A stretch of 64,000 bases of DNA from Oscillospiraceae bacterium (GTDB taxonomy: Bacteria > Bacillota > Clostridia > Oscillospirales > Oscillospiraceae): assembly GCA_017412765.1 (NCBI GenBank), contig JAFPWN010000045.1, forward strand, positions 1-64,000, written 5' to 3'. The notes beneath the pieces were generated by a model. That model was not told where the DNA came from and searched no databases. It saw nothing but the letters and a program-made list of their open reading frames with translations. Below are positions 1 through 7,796 of this stretch, in pieces. Each line of letters begins with the position of its first letter. Position 1 is the first letter of the stretch. The translations under genes were made by a program, and so were the position numbers.

Positions 1-160
1 TTTACAAAGCTGCGTAAAACAAAACCGCAGACTTTGGCCTGCCGCTAAGCGGCTTGCCAAAATCTGCGGTGCCACAGAGCCTCGGCTCTGTGAACTTTCT
101 TTTAATTATTTCACTGTCTACTTGACGGGGTGCAGTTCATTCGGGAAGGGCGAACACTTT
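1..160. other. Left edge, hairpins only, no gene
   Basis: No coding frame is convincing here. Two stem-loops are visible: an imperfect one pairing ACCGCAGACTTTGGC (about 24-38) with GCCAAAATCTGCGGT (about 56-70), and a perfect one at 73-92 with arms CACAGAGCC and GGCTCTGTG. They lie downstream of the minus-strand gene that ends at 161 and could act as its transcription terminator region, although neither is followed by a clear T-run in that direction. Confidence 0.5.
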
Positions 161-1492
161 TTAAAGAGTGATGATAAATCGCCTGTAGCTTGTCAGAAAT
201 GGAGCTGATTTTGTTCTCGCCTCTGCGATGATGTGAAGAGTCTCACCGGATCGACCGCCGGATATAATGATTTTTTTATCGTGGGATATCTGACATTTCC
301 CGGTGAATGAGCCGGCTTCCGGGTAAGGGTAGAAGAGAAGCTCACAGCCGTCAGCGCTGACGTTCAGCCGCCAGTCCCTGATCTCGCCCTTTATTTCAGG
401 ACGGCACGAAGCAATAGCCGGGTCCGGAGAGGACGTCCAGAGCATCCTCGCGGCAAAATCATTCTGAAAAGCCTCTCGCCAGCGCCATATCGTCGCCTGA
501 GGACTTGTGTGCATTCTGCCGTCCGAGCCTAAAACCGTATCGGATGCGTTTGTCCAGATGCTGTGCCGCTCTGTGACGCCGAACTGAGCCTTTTCCGGTC
601 TGTAATACTCATATCTGCCGCCCCAGCCGCCGTAATCCGGGCGCTCCGGCACGTTCAGCCCGTTTGGAATGATCCATAAAAATGACGGCGTATCGCCCTC
701 GACTATATATTTCGGATGAGGATAGAGCGCGCCGAGTGCGCCTTTTGAGCGGATATTCGTATCGATCCAATCATTTGAAACGAGGTCGCTTCTTCCGCCG
801 GAGAAGCCGAGAGTTTTATGCACACCATCCTCACTTCCGTGCTTAACAAGGTCGGAGCTGATGCCCGGCCAGGCGGCCTTCCAATAGGTGTAGTTTCCGA
901 ACCATGAGCCGCGAGAGGGCGAGACTATCCAAAACAGTCTGTCGCCGTATTTCTTCCGAAGCCATCGTGATGCATGATCCTGATCGGAAATTCCGTAAAT
1001 ACGAAGCTTGCCGAGCGCTGTGCTGAGCTTGTCCGGCATCAGCTTCTCAATCTGCCAGACAGCCTGCGCGAGGGTGTTTGCTCCGCCCCAAAGACCGATG
1101 TACAGAGGGCGCGAATCTTCCCGCAGAATGCACTCGATAAGAGCCTTGACTCCGGTGTTTTCCTTGTATTTCATCGAGGCAAAGCCGAAGCCGGGCATAA
1201 GACCGTATTCGTCGATCCCCTCAAAGGTTATGGAGTGATAATAATCGGCGCTCCGCCATCCGGAGGCGTGCGCGCGGAGATTCGGCAGAGTCTCGCCGTA
1301 TGCGTCGATAATGCGGTGAATCAGCCCGACGCGACCGCTGACGTTACCCTTTACAAAGCAGGAGGTGCAGCAGATAAGAGCCTCGATATCTATTTCATTG
1401 GAGTAAAGCATGAGCCTTATCATGGACTGGATGTCGTCAACCTCAAAACCGTCCAGTATATCAGTCAGAACTACGTACCGTGGCGTTTTCAT
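161..1492 (-). CDS. Sde182/DUF1593-type nucleoside-hydrolase-like protein
   Basis: A protein of 443 residues. The N-terminus carries the nucleoside-hydrolase-like Asp-rich loop (VLTDILDGFEVDDIQS, residues about 8-23), followed by the fold seen in the DUF1593 family, also called cellulose-binding Sde182 nucleoside hydrolase-like. The C-terminal part (about 330-443) fits the beta-sandwich that ends these proteins. Members usually sit near plant-polysaccharide genes; substrate and reaction are not established. I start at the ATG at 1492 because AAAGGAG precedes it, rather than at the upstream ATG at 1519. No signal peptide or membrane segment is seen, so it is probably cytoplasmic. It is followed upstream on the same strand by an envelope protein and a GH3 enzyme, which suggests a glycan-related role. 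Confidence 0.75.
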   Translation of the reverse strand: MKTPRYVVLTDILDGFEVDDIQSMIRLMLYSNEIDIEALICCTSCFVKGNVSGRVGLIHRIIDAYGETLPNLRAHASGWRSADYYHSITFEGIDEYGLMPGFGFASMKYKENTGVKALIECILREDSRPLYIGLWGGANTLAQAVWQIEKLMPDKLSTALGKLRIYGISDQDHASRWLRKKYGDRLFWIVSPSRGSWFGNYTYWKAAWPGISSDLVKHGSEDGVHKTLGFSGGRSDLVSNDWIDTNIRSKGALGALYPHPKYIVEGDTPSFLWIIPNGLNVPERPDYGGWGGRYEYYRPEKAQFGVTERHSIWTNASDTVLGSDGRMHTSPQATIWRWREAFQNDFAARMLWTSSPDPAIASCRPEIKGEIRDWRLNVSADGCELLFYPYPEAGSFTGKCQISHDKKIIISGGRSGETLHIIAEARTKSAPFLTSYRRFIITL

Positions 1493-1590
1493 TATATATC
1501 CGCTCCTTTTACTTAGCATAGCATATTCGGCTGCGTAATGGTAGTAAAAGTTGACTAATAGCTCATTTTGAGAGCGCCGCGGTGTATTGT

Positions 1591-3279
1591 TTATTTAACA
1601 AGCAGAGAAAAGTCCGCTGTTTTACCGAGATATTCAGCTCTCGCGTAGCTGCCGGACTTCAGCTCCGGGGCATTAGCGCCGAAGAGACGGGCGATGGAGT
1701 ACGCCGCCGTGAAGTGAACGTCGGCTTCAAGTCTGCCTTTATGCGAACCATCGGCGCCGGTGACGGTTATGTCCGCTTTGTAGTCAGCGTCCGTCATAAT
1801 CGCGCCGGAGGATTCCTCGGTGCCGTTATAGAAGTTTATTCCGTCGTCGCTGTAATCGTGATATACTATCCTGATTGAAATATTGCTGAGAAATCCTGTC
1901 TTGCGTGTAAGCTCAGCGTAGCCGGAAGCCTTGCCGTAGAGCTTGCCTGCAAAATCCATGTTTTTAGCCGGAGCAGCGGCGTAGTCGCCGACATCGGGCG
2001 TCAGGACGGCTTCTGCGATCTTGCCGGGCTTATAGTCAAGAAGCTCGGCAATCCGCACTCTGACACCGCCGCTCTTTTTACCCTCGATCCACATAAGCTT
2101 AGTGCCGGTGTCGTTCCAGGAGAGGGGAGAGCGGAAGACGAAATCCTCATCGGGGTCGCCGAGATAAACGCCCTTATACTCGGTATCGCTCACCGCACGA
2201 TCCATTTCAACGAGAGCGGGGCCGACATTGCCCTCTCTGCCGCTTCTCACCCCGGTAACGCAGTACATATAAACCTGCGCGAGAATGTTGTGAAGCGGCT
2301 GACCGAGCGGCCTTTCGACAAGTCCAAGAGCGCCCATATCTGTCTTTTCCGAAAAGCGGCTTGTCATAACTGCGCCGAGGCGCTCGTCAGGCGAGAGAAG
2401 GGTTGTTTCGTCATAGCCCGGGGCGCAGGAGAGAAGCGTGACCTCGCCGGTCGCTATATCCTGCTTTACGGAGTCCGCCATACCGTTAGGAGCAGAACCG
2501 ACGAGACTTATCGCCCTGCCGCCATCAATGAACTGCTTTACCTCTCCGCCGATGACCGGCCTCGCTATAAGCCTTCCGCGAACGTTGGGGTCGAGAATAA
2601 AGCCGTCCATATTGCTGATATACTGCGCATTTTCAATGACGTATTTATCACCGCTCTTTTTAAGAGAGCCCATGGCGTTAACAGCTCCGCAGTCGCTGCG
2701 GCGTATAGTCCAGGCAAAGTGTTCACAGTCCGGCGCAATAATGACCTCAGTCCATTTCTGAACGACAGCGCTGTCGCTGCTGAACTCGCGCGGAAACTCG
2801 ATTGGAACAAGCTTGCCGCTGCCAGCGGGGCAGTTATCGAGCGTATAACCCTCCGGCGCCTCAAGAATGTTATCGCCCATGAGTACGCGGGTATTGTCCT
2901 TGAAGGGAAGTATTCGTGAAGTACCGGCGCCGGAGCCACGATAAACCTCAAGGGGGTCGGTGCCGTCGTCGTTCATGGTGGTGATAACGGTGTCCGCACC
3001 CTCGCGCGTAACGACGATCACTCTTCCGGAGAAGGAATAACTGCATCGTGAGAGAGTGGTGCTTTCAGCAAGCGGCAGAGTTGTGATTTTCACTCTTCCG
3101 ATGCTTCCTCTTTCGTCAAGAGCTATGCGCTCGTCGGGATCGGCTTCGTAGCCGCCGGTTCTTCGCGCACGGGAAGCGGCGTAGCCAACTACACCTGCAA
3201 CAACGCAGAACAAGATAATCGAAGCTAATACGATAAGAAAGATTTTGAGTCCTTTACGGCTCTTTTTTGCTTTTGCCAT
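1591..3279 (-). CDS. Membrane-anchored protein with TolB/WD40-like beta-propeller
   Basis: 562 residues. A Lys/Arg-rich start is followed by one membrane segment (about residues 11-34), leaving the remainder outside the cell. The body has repeated propeller-like strands ending in phrases such as LSPDERLGAVM and PLSWNDTGTKLMWIEG, typical of TolB/WD40-type propellers, and a final beta-rich stretch with GSHKGRLEADVHF. Start ATG at 3279 is preceded by GAGAAGG. It lies 127 bases downstream of the GH3 gene on the same strand, separated by a hairpin. Function unknown; a surface glycan- or protein-binding role is inference. Confidence 0.6.
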   Translation of the reverse strand: MAKAKKSRKGLKIFLIVLASIILFCVVAGVVGYAASRARRTGGYEADPDERIALDERGSIGRVKITTLPLAESTTLSRCSYSFSGRVIVVTREGADTVITTMNDDGTDPLEVYRGSGAGTSRILPFKDNTRVLMGDNILEAPEGYTLDNCPAGSGKLVPIEFPREFSSDSAVVQKWTEVIIAPDCEHFAWTIRRSDCGAVNAMGSLKKSGDKYVIENAQYISNMDGFILDPNVRGRLIARPVIGGEVKQFIDGGRAISLVGSAPNGMADSVKQDIATGEVTLLSCAPGYDETTLLSPDERLGAVMTSRFSEKTDMGALGLVERPLGQPLHNILAQVYMYCVTGVRSGREGNVGPALVEMDRAVSDTEYKGVYLGDPDEDFVFRSPLSWNDTGTKLMWIEGKKSGGVRVRIAELLDYKPGKIAEAVLTPDVGDYAAAPAKNMDFAGKLYGKASGYAELTRKTGFLSNISIRIVYHDYSDDGINFYNGTEESSGAIMTDADYKADITVTGADGSHKGRLEADVHFTAAYSIARLFGANAPELKSGSYARAEYLGKTADFSLLVK

Positions 3280-3368
3280 TATTGCGCCTTCTCAGTTTTT
3301 TGAGAATCATAACATCTGCTTATTAGCAAATTGTTTGAGAAATGTTTAGGAAATGATAAAGCTGAGAA

Positions 3369-3398
3369 AAGGGGCGGCTCGGAAGAGAGCCACCCCTT
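3369..3398 (-). terminator. Hairpin between GH3 no. 1 and propeller gene
   Basis: Arms AAGGGGCGGCTC and GAGCCACCCCTT with a six-base loop (one G-U pair on the minus transcript), located just past the GH3 stop. The T-run after it is weak, so termination may be partial. Confidence 0.55.
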
Positions 3399-3406
3399 AG
3401 ATTATT

Positions 3407-6400
3407 TTACGCCTTGGACTTTTTCATAATAAGAACGATTCCGACTGCAAGCGCAAGACCGATCACTACGTCTGCGGCGATAAGCGCAATTTTCCACGGC
3501 GACATATCATAGCGTATTGTGGTGCCGGGAGCGACGCCCTGCATCGCGGCGGAGTTCGCCACCGTGTAGCAAACATCGTGCAGAGCGCGGCGCATAACGG
3601 CGTGAGAGGTGGGACTCTGAGAATCCTCGATTCCGCCTATTGTATCAAACGTGAGGAAGGTATCGCAGCCGGAGCGGAAGGCGAGATCGTACATATTCTT
3701 GCCCTCCATCCAGATGTACATATCGCTGTGAACGGTGCCGGTAAAGCCCCACTCATCGCGGAGAACTCCGGTGAGAAGCGAGTAGTTGCCGTGGGCAATT
3801 ACGGCGCCTATGTCGTTCTGAGAGGCCATAACAGCCGTAGCTCCCCGCATAACGCGCTCTGCGGTGTTGCCCTCGCTGTCAGCAACGTATTTTACCGTCA
3901 TACGGGCTTCCTTGAAGGGAATTTCAAAGGCTTTGAGATAGATCTCACGCATTGTCTGCTCTGTCGCCCAGGTGTGCAGGAGAAATTCGCGGTTAGTCTC
4001 CTGATCGTTGAGGGCGAAGTGCTTGATATAGCAGTACATTCCGGCGTCTCCGGCTCCGCTTACGACAGCGGCGGCGATTTTACCGGTGAGTACGGGATCC
4101 TCGGAGTAATACTCGAACACTCTTCCGGAGAAGGGACTTCTGTGAAGGTTGATAGCGGGCGAATACCAGCCGGAGATGCCGTTTTCCATAGCCTCCTGAC
4201 CGAACATTTTGCCGACCTCGTACATAAGCTCCTTATTCCAGGTGGACGCCATCAGGGGCGCGTAGCCGTATGTCGCGGAGAGATTCATGCCCTCGTCGGT
4301 CTTTACAGCCTTTATGCCGTTGGCGCCGTCGGCGTGGAGCACGTCGGGAAGTCCGAGAGCGTCGACCTTTGTCGTTGTATAGTTTGCGCCGGCCATAAGG
4401 CTAATGATCTGAGCGAGAGTATCCGCATTGGAGTAGTCGATCTGATCAAGGAAGGAATCCCATTTTTCATCGTAATAGGGAACTGCGCGCATATCCGAGA
4501 GAATAAGTCCGCTGTCGGATCTGGGTCTGTCCGCCTCAGCGTAAACCGCAGAGCCCGGAACGTTGCCGAGAAGCGGGTCAGACTCAGGGCTGAAGGTCTC
4601 TTCGATTCCGAAGAGCGCGACTGTCTCGCTCGTCGCCTCCTTCACACGGCTCTTAACCTGGGGGAATGTATTTTTCCAGTCCGCGCGGCTGAGCATCACG
4701 GTCTCGCGCTCCATATAGGCGGTAACGTCCTCAAAGCGGTTGTGAGCCGCGGTATAGGGAGAATCCGTGCCGTCTGCGCGGACGTTGAGAACTGCTCCGT
4801 TCTCGTCAAGCGCGGACTGTGCGGTTATCTCGCCCCAGCGCGGATTGGAGGAGTCGTACCAGATCGTTTCGGGAACTGCGACAGCCTTTGCCTCCACGAC
4901 GTCGTGACTGTTGAGCCTCAGCGAAACGGTGTATTCGCCGCTCTCAAGAACGTAGGCGCCTCTTGTCCCGTCGCCGTTATCGCGGGTATAGCAGTAGGAA
5001 GCCATATCCTCCTTCATAAAGCTCAGAGTGAGCTCCTGCTTTTCACCGGGAGCAAGAAGCTTCGTCTTTTCAAAGGCGACGAGATTTACCTCGCTCTTTT
5101 CGATCTTATTCTGAATATCAAAATCGGTGTAGGGCGCGGTGTAATAAATCTCGACTACGTCCTTTCCGGCGCTCGAGCCGGTGTTCTCAACGGTGACTGT
5201 CAGCTTTATCTCGTCGCCGCTGTCGTCAAAGGCGGTTATAGACTTATTGAAGCTCGTGTAGCTCAGACCGTAGCCGAAGGGGAAGACAACGGACTTGGCG
5301 TAATCAAAGTCGGGGTCGACTGCGTCGGCTGTTTCGTAATAGCGATAGCCCATATACACGCCCTCTTCGTATTCGATGAAGTAGCGGTAATAGTCGCCGT
5401 TGCCGGTGGCGGAGGAGGGGGTGCCGTAGGGCTTTGATTTAAAGGTTGCGTTTGAGTAGTTGAAAACGCCGAAGTTTGCGTAGGTGGGGTCTTTTGTGAA
5501 GTCCGCAGGCCATATATCCACCGTTCTGCCGGAGGGGTTGACGCTGCCTGTCAGAAGATCTCCGAGCATCGCAAAGCCGCGCTCGCCGACGTGACCGACG
5601 TAGAGAATAGCGTCAGCCTCGTATTCACCCTCCATAAGGCATCCGACCTCCATCGGCGCGGAGGCGGCGAGAATGACTACGACCCTTCCACAGCTTTCGC
5701 GGGCGAATTTGATGGTATCGCGCTCGTTTTTTGTAAGAGCGAGATAGTGGGGGGTTCCGTCGGAGTAGCCGTCATACTTCTTGTCCGAGCCCTCCTGACC
5801 TGCGCGGGAGATAAAGACGAGAGCGGTGGTGTTCTTGACCTCACCCTCAATTCCGGCGTAGATGTCGGCGCCGAACTCATAGATTTTGCTGTCGCCGCCC
5901 ATAAGATCGTTGATGGCTCCGGCACTTGTGGCGCCCTCCGCCTCAAGGAGAGCCTCCGGCTTCATGATCGCCTTCATCTTGTTGAAGGCAGCCTCGTTTA
6001 CCGTAAAGGCGTCGTGAACCGCCTTGTAGGGGCTAACCGGCTCAATAGTCCACTTTGCGCTGCCTGCTGAGGAAACCTGACCGTAGATCGGGCTGAGATA
6101 GCGGTATCCGAAGGGCGTGACCGCGCTCTCAGCGGCGAGGGGGAGAACGCCGTTGTTCTTGAGCAGAACGCTGCCTTCTGCCTGCACCTGAAGCGCGAGA
6201 GCGTATGAAGCCTCGCGGGATTCGATGTTATCCGCATAGAGATCAGCATAGTATTCCACAGCGCTGTCGGGGAGAGAAGCGCTCTTTACGATATGGCGCT
6301 CGCCCTTGCCGAGATAATCGTCCATAACGGACGCGAAGGCAAGCATTCCTACGTTTGCCGCAACGGCTATCACAAGCACCACTGCCATTATAGGAATGAG

Positions 6401-6436
6401 GATTTTGCGGAGTCGATTTGTACCGGTCTTTTTCAT
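3407..6436 (-). CDS. GH3 beta-glycosidase no. 1, permuted and membrane-tethered
   Basis: 1009 residues, glycoside hydrolase family 3 in reversed domain order. After an N-terminal membrane segment (about 12-36) comes the GH3 C-terminal alpha/beta sandwich (AEGSVLLKNNGVLPL, about 88-102), an Fn3-like domain (about 400-500), and then the TIM-barrel domain (about 650-910). The barrel has the substrate loop GRVFEYYSEDP, KHFALNDQETNR, and the nucleophile Asp in TVHSDMYIW (about D905). A second membrane segment (about 980-1003) ends the protein, so the enzyme should be anchored at both ends with the catalytic part outside. The reversed order is known for beta-glucosidases of Ruminococcus albus and Butyrivibrio. 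Strong AAGGAGG ribosome site before the ATG at 6436. Exact substrate not deducible. Confidence 0.92.
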   Translation of the reverse strand: MKKTGTNRLRKILIPIMAVVLVIAVAANVGMLAFASVMDDYLGKGERHIVKSASLPDSAVEYYADLYADNIESREASYALALQVQAEGSVLLKNNGVLPLAAESAVTPFGYRYLSPIYGQVSSAGSAKWTIEPVSPYKAVHDAFTVNEAAFNKMKAIMKPEALLEAEGATSAGAINDLMGGDSKIYEFGADIYAGIEGEVKNTTALVFISRAGQEGSDKKYDGYSDGTPHYLALTKNERDTIKFARESCGRVVVILAASAPMEVGCLMEGEYEADAILYVGHVGERGFAMLGDLLTGSVNPSGRTVDIWPADFTKDPTYANFGVFNYSNATFKSKPYGTPSSATGNGDYYRYFIEYEEGVYMGYRYYETADAVDPDFDYAKSVVFPFGYGLSYTSFNKSITAFDDSGDEIKLTVTVENTGSSAGKDVVEIYYTAPYTDFDIQNKIEKSEVNLVAFEKTKLLAPGEKQELTLSFMKEDMASYCYTRDNGDGTRGAYVLESGEYTVSLRLNSHDVVEAKAVAVPETIWYDSSNPRWGEITAQSALDENGAVLNVRADGTDSPYTAAHNRFEDVTAYMERETVMLSRADWKNTFPQVKSRVKEATSETVALFGIEETFSPESDPLLGNVPGSAVYAEADRPRSDSGLILSDMRAVPYYDEKWDSFLDQIDYSNADTLAQIISLMAGANYTTTKVDALGLPDVLHADGANGIKAVKTDEGMNLSATYGYAPLMASTWNKELMYEVGKMFGQEAMENGISGWYSPAINLHRSPFSGRVFEYYSEDPVLTGKIAAAVVSGAGDAGMYCYIKHFALNDQETNREFLLHTWATEQTMREIYLKAFEIPFKEARMTVKYVADSEGNTAERVMRGATAVMASQNDIGAVIAHGNYSLLTGVLRDEWGFTGTVHSDMYIWMEGKNMYDLAFRSGCDTFLTFDTIGGIEDSQSPTSHAVMRRALHDVCYTVANSAAMQGVAPGTTIRYDMSPWKIALIAADVVIGLALAVGIVLIMKKSKA

Positions 6437-6559
6437 GATAAGCCTCCTTTTTTATATGTAAAACCATCGTAAGGCTTGACGCACATAAAAACAATTTGTT
6501 TTTCGCCGTCTAAGAATTTTTTTCGCGGATAAAAAGGAACTCCGCGACCACCGCCGCGA

Positions 6560-6645
6560 CCTTGTAGGGGCGGGGCTTGCCCCGCCCGTTGTACGACACC
6601 CTCCGCACCCTTGTAGGGGCGGTGAGCGCTCACCGCCCCTACGGG
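6560..6645. repeat. GTAGGGGCGG palindromic repeats
   Basis: Two adjacent GC-rich palindromes in the 262-base region upstream of GH3 no. 1. The second (6613-6642) is a perfect 30-base palindrome with arms GTAGGGGCGGTGAGC and GCTCACCGCCCCTAC; the first (about 6564-6592) has arms GGGCGGGGC and CCCCGCCC. They resemble the dispersed small repeats common in clostridial genomes. The same gap holds the GH3 promoter region and nothing else coding. Confidence 0.6.
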
Positions 6646-6698
6646 ATATCACTTTATAATAACGTACTTCGCGCGGCTCAGGACTGAGCAGTCCCGCG

Positions 6699-6989
6699 CT
6701 ATCTGCGGATAGAGCTCTTTATCTGCTCCGTATCGAGCAGCACCTTGTCGTTTCTGACGAGCCTTACGCTGTAGTCCTTGCCGCACAGCTCGTCCTCAGC
6801 CGAGCCCTCGACCTCCTCCATAAGAATGCCGTTGAGCTTCTTGAGAGAGCGGTTTATCTCGTCGCGCTTGCGCCTCAGATTGCGGATGGAGCGGCAGAGC
6901 TGGCTTATCTCCTTTTCGGACTTTTTCGGAAAGCTCATAGCCATGAGCTCGGAGCCGTTGATGGCGTTCGGTATATTTTCAGTGTTCAT
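6699..6989 (-). CDS. Small coiled-coil protein, possibly phage-derived
   Basis: 96 residues, highly charged. A helical, coiled-coil-like centre (SEKEISQLCRSIRNLRRK, about 24-41) is followed by a short beta part ending DKVLLDTEQIKSS. That layout resembles the small proteins that accompany YqaJ-type recombinases in phages, but I do not recognise a defined family. The ATG at 6989 has AAAGGA upstream. Directly upstream on the same strand is a fragment of a replication protein, so both may be prophage or plasmid remnants. Confidence 0.45.
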   Translation of the reverse strand: MNTENIPNAINGSELMAMSFPKKSEKEISQLCRSIRNLRRKRDEINRSLKKLNGILMEEVEGSAEDELCGKDYSVRLVRNDKVLLDTEQIKSSIRR

Positions 6990-7037
6990 TTATATTGTCC
7001 TTTCTGTAAATAAGTAAAAAATAATTAATGATATTTA

Positions 7038-7067
7038 TGATAATAATATATATTTCCATTATTATCA
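7038..7067. promoter_or_regulatory. AT-rich inverted repeat, operator-like
   Basis: Perfect 10-base arms TGATAATAAT and ATTATTATCA around a 10-base spacer, in a very AT-rich gap upstream of the minus-strand gene at 6989. It could be a repressor site or part of a promoter; no regulator gene sits next to it. Confidence 0.4.
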
Positions 7068-7312
7068 TTATTTTATAAAGTGATGTACAGCACTGCAACC
7101 GCTCTTTCTTATAGAGTAATATGTCACGCCGTCAAGCTCTTTCATCAAGGGCGTATAAAACTTGAGGTCAGCGGCAAGCTGCTTTGTGTTTTTCGACGGG
7201 TCGCGCCCTGTCCACGCCCGCACGTTGTCAAAGAGCGCCTTTGCGGTGCCCTCCCACTCGCCGTCCTTCTCAAGCAGCCACCGGAGCGTATCGGAAAGCC
7301 CCGAGCGCCTGT
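7068..7312 (-). pseudogene. C-terminal remnant of a plasmid/phage replication helicase or primase
   Basis: Reading the minus strand from about 7312 to the TAA at 7068 gives about 80 residues with the pattern LRWLLEKDGEWEGTAKALFD ... TKQLAADLKFYTPLMKEL. This resembles the C-terminal winged part of phage and plasmid primase/helicase proteins (WEGTA..LL, L...L..L...L). There is no start codon context and the upstream end runs into an unrelated plus-strand membrane gene, so it is a truncated remnant. Family identity is tentative. Confidence 0.35.
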
Positions 7313-7792
7313 ACTGCTCGTTTTCGGCCTTGTGTTCCTGCTTCTGCCGGGCTTTGTCGGTCAGGCATTCGGAATCTTCACAGGTATTGCCATGCTTATA
7401 AACGGCGCAAGCGGACTGATCAGCTTTTTCCAGATGAGAAAGAATAACCGGATGACGAACGCTGCGGAATGGTTATAGCGGCGACGGTGATAAACGTCCT
7501 TCTCCATCTCCTGCACAAGGACAGAACGGCCGGGGATTATGTTCTCGCGGTGCTGAATATCGTTTTATGCGTCTTTGCGGTCTTTTGCCTTGTGCTTCCG
7601 GGAGCAATTGAGCCTTATGTCAGAGCTGCGGTAGGGGCATTTACGATCGGAGCAAACCTTGTGAGCCTCGTTGAGGTGCTGCGCTATGAAAATAAAAAAA
7701 GCTGGCGATTCATCGAGAAAAAATGTGAAATAGGTGAAGAAAACCGCCGCGAAGCCTTGATAAACGAGGCTCGCGGCGGTTTTCTTTTTTAG
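7313..7792 (+). pseudogene. Truncated, frameshifted HdeD/DUF308-like membrane protein
   Basis: The frame from about 7313 encodes the DUF308/HdeD signature FGLVFLLLPGFVGQAFGI and then FTGIAMLINGASGLISFF, but has no N-terminus and stops at 7478. The adjacent frame (from 7469) carries on with more membrane segments (VLAVLNIVLCVFAVFCLVLP) to 7792. Together they look like one protein with a lost 5' end and a one-base frameshift near 7465. The last codons read through the terminator hairpin, a further sign of decay. Confidence 0.5.
7740..7790 (+). terminator. Rho-independent terminator
   Basis: Arms AAAACCGCCGCG and CGCGGCGGTTTT, followed by CTTTTTT. It would end plus-strand transcription of the decayed membrane gene and lies tail-to-tail with the GH2 gene. 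Confidence 0.8.
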
Positions 7793-7796
7793 TGTA

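Noticed and set aside
3578-5437. 619-codon open frame on the plus strand opposite GH3 no. 1
   Set aside because: It is the mirror of the GH3 codons (GC-rich third positions leave the opposite strand open), has no recognisable motif or ribosome site, and lies wholly within a certain gene. The same holds for 36937-38307, 42542-43348 and 1582-1878.
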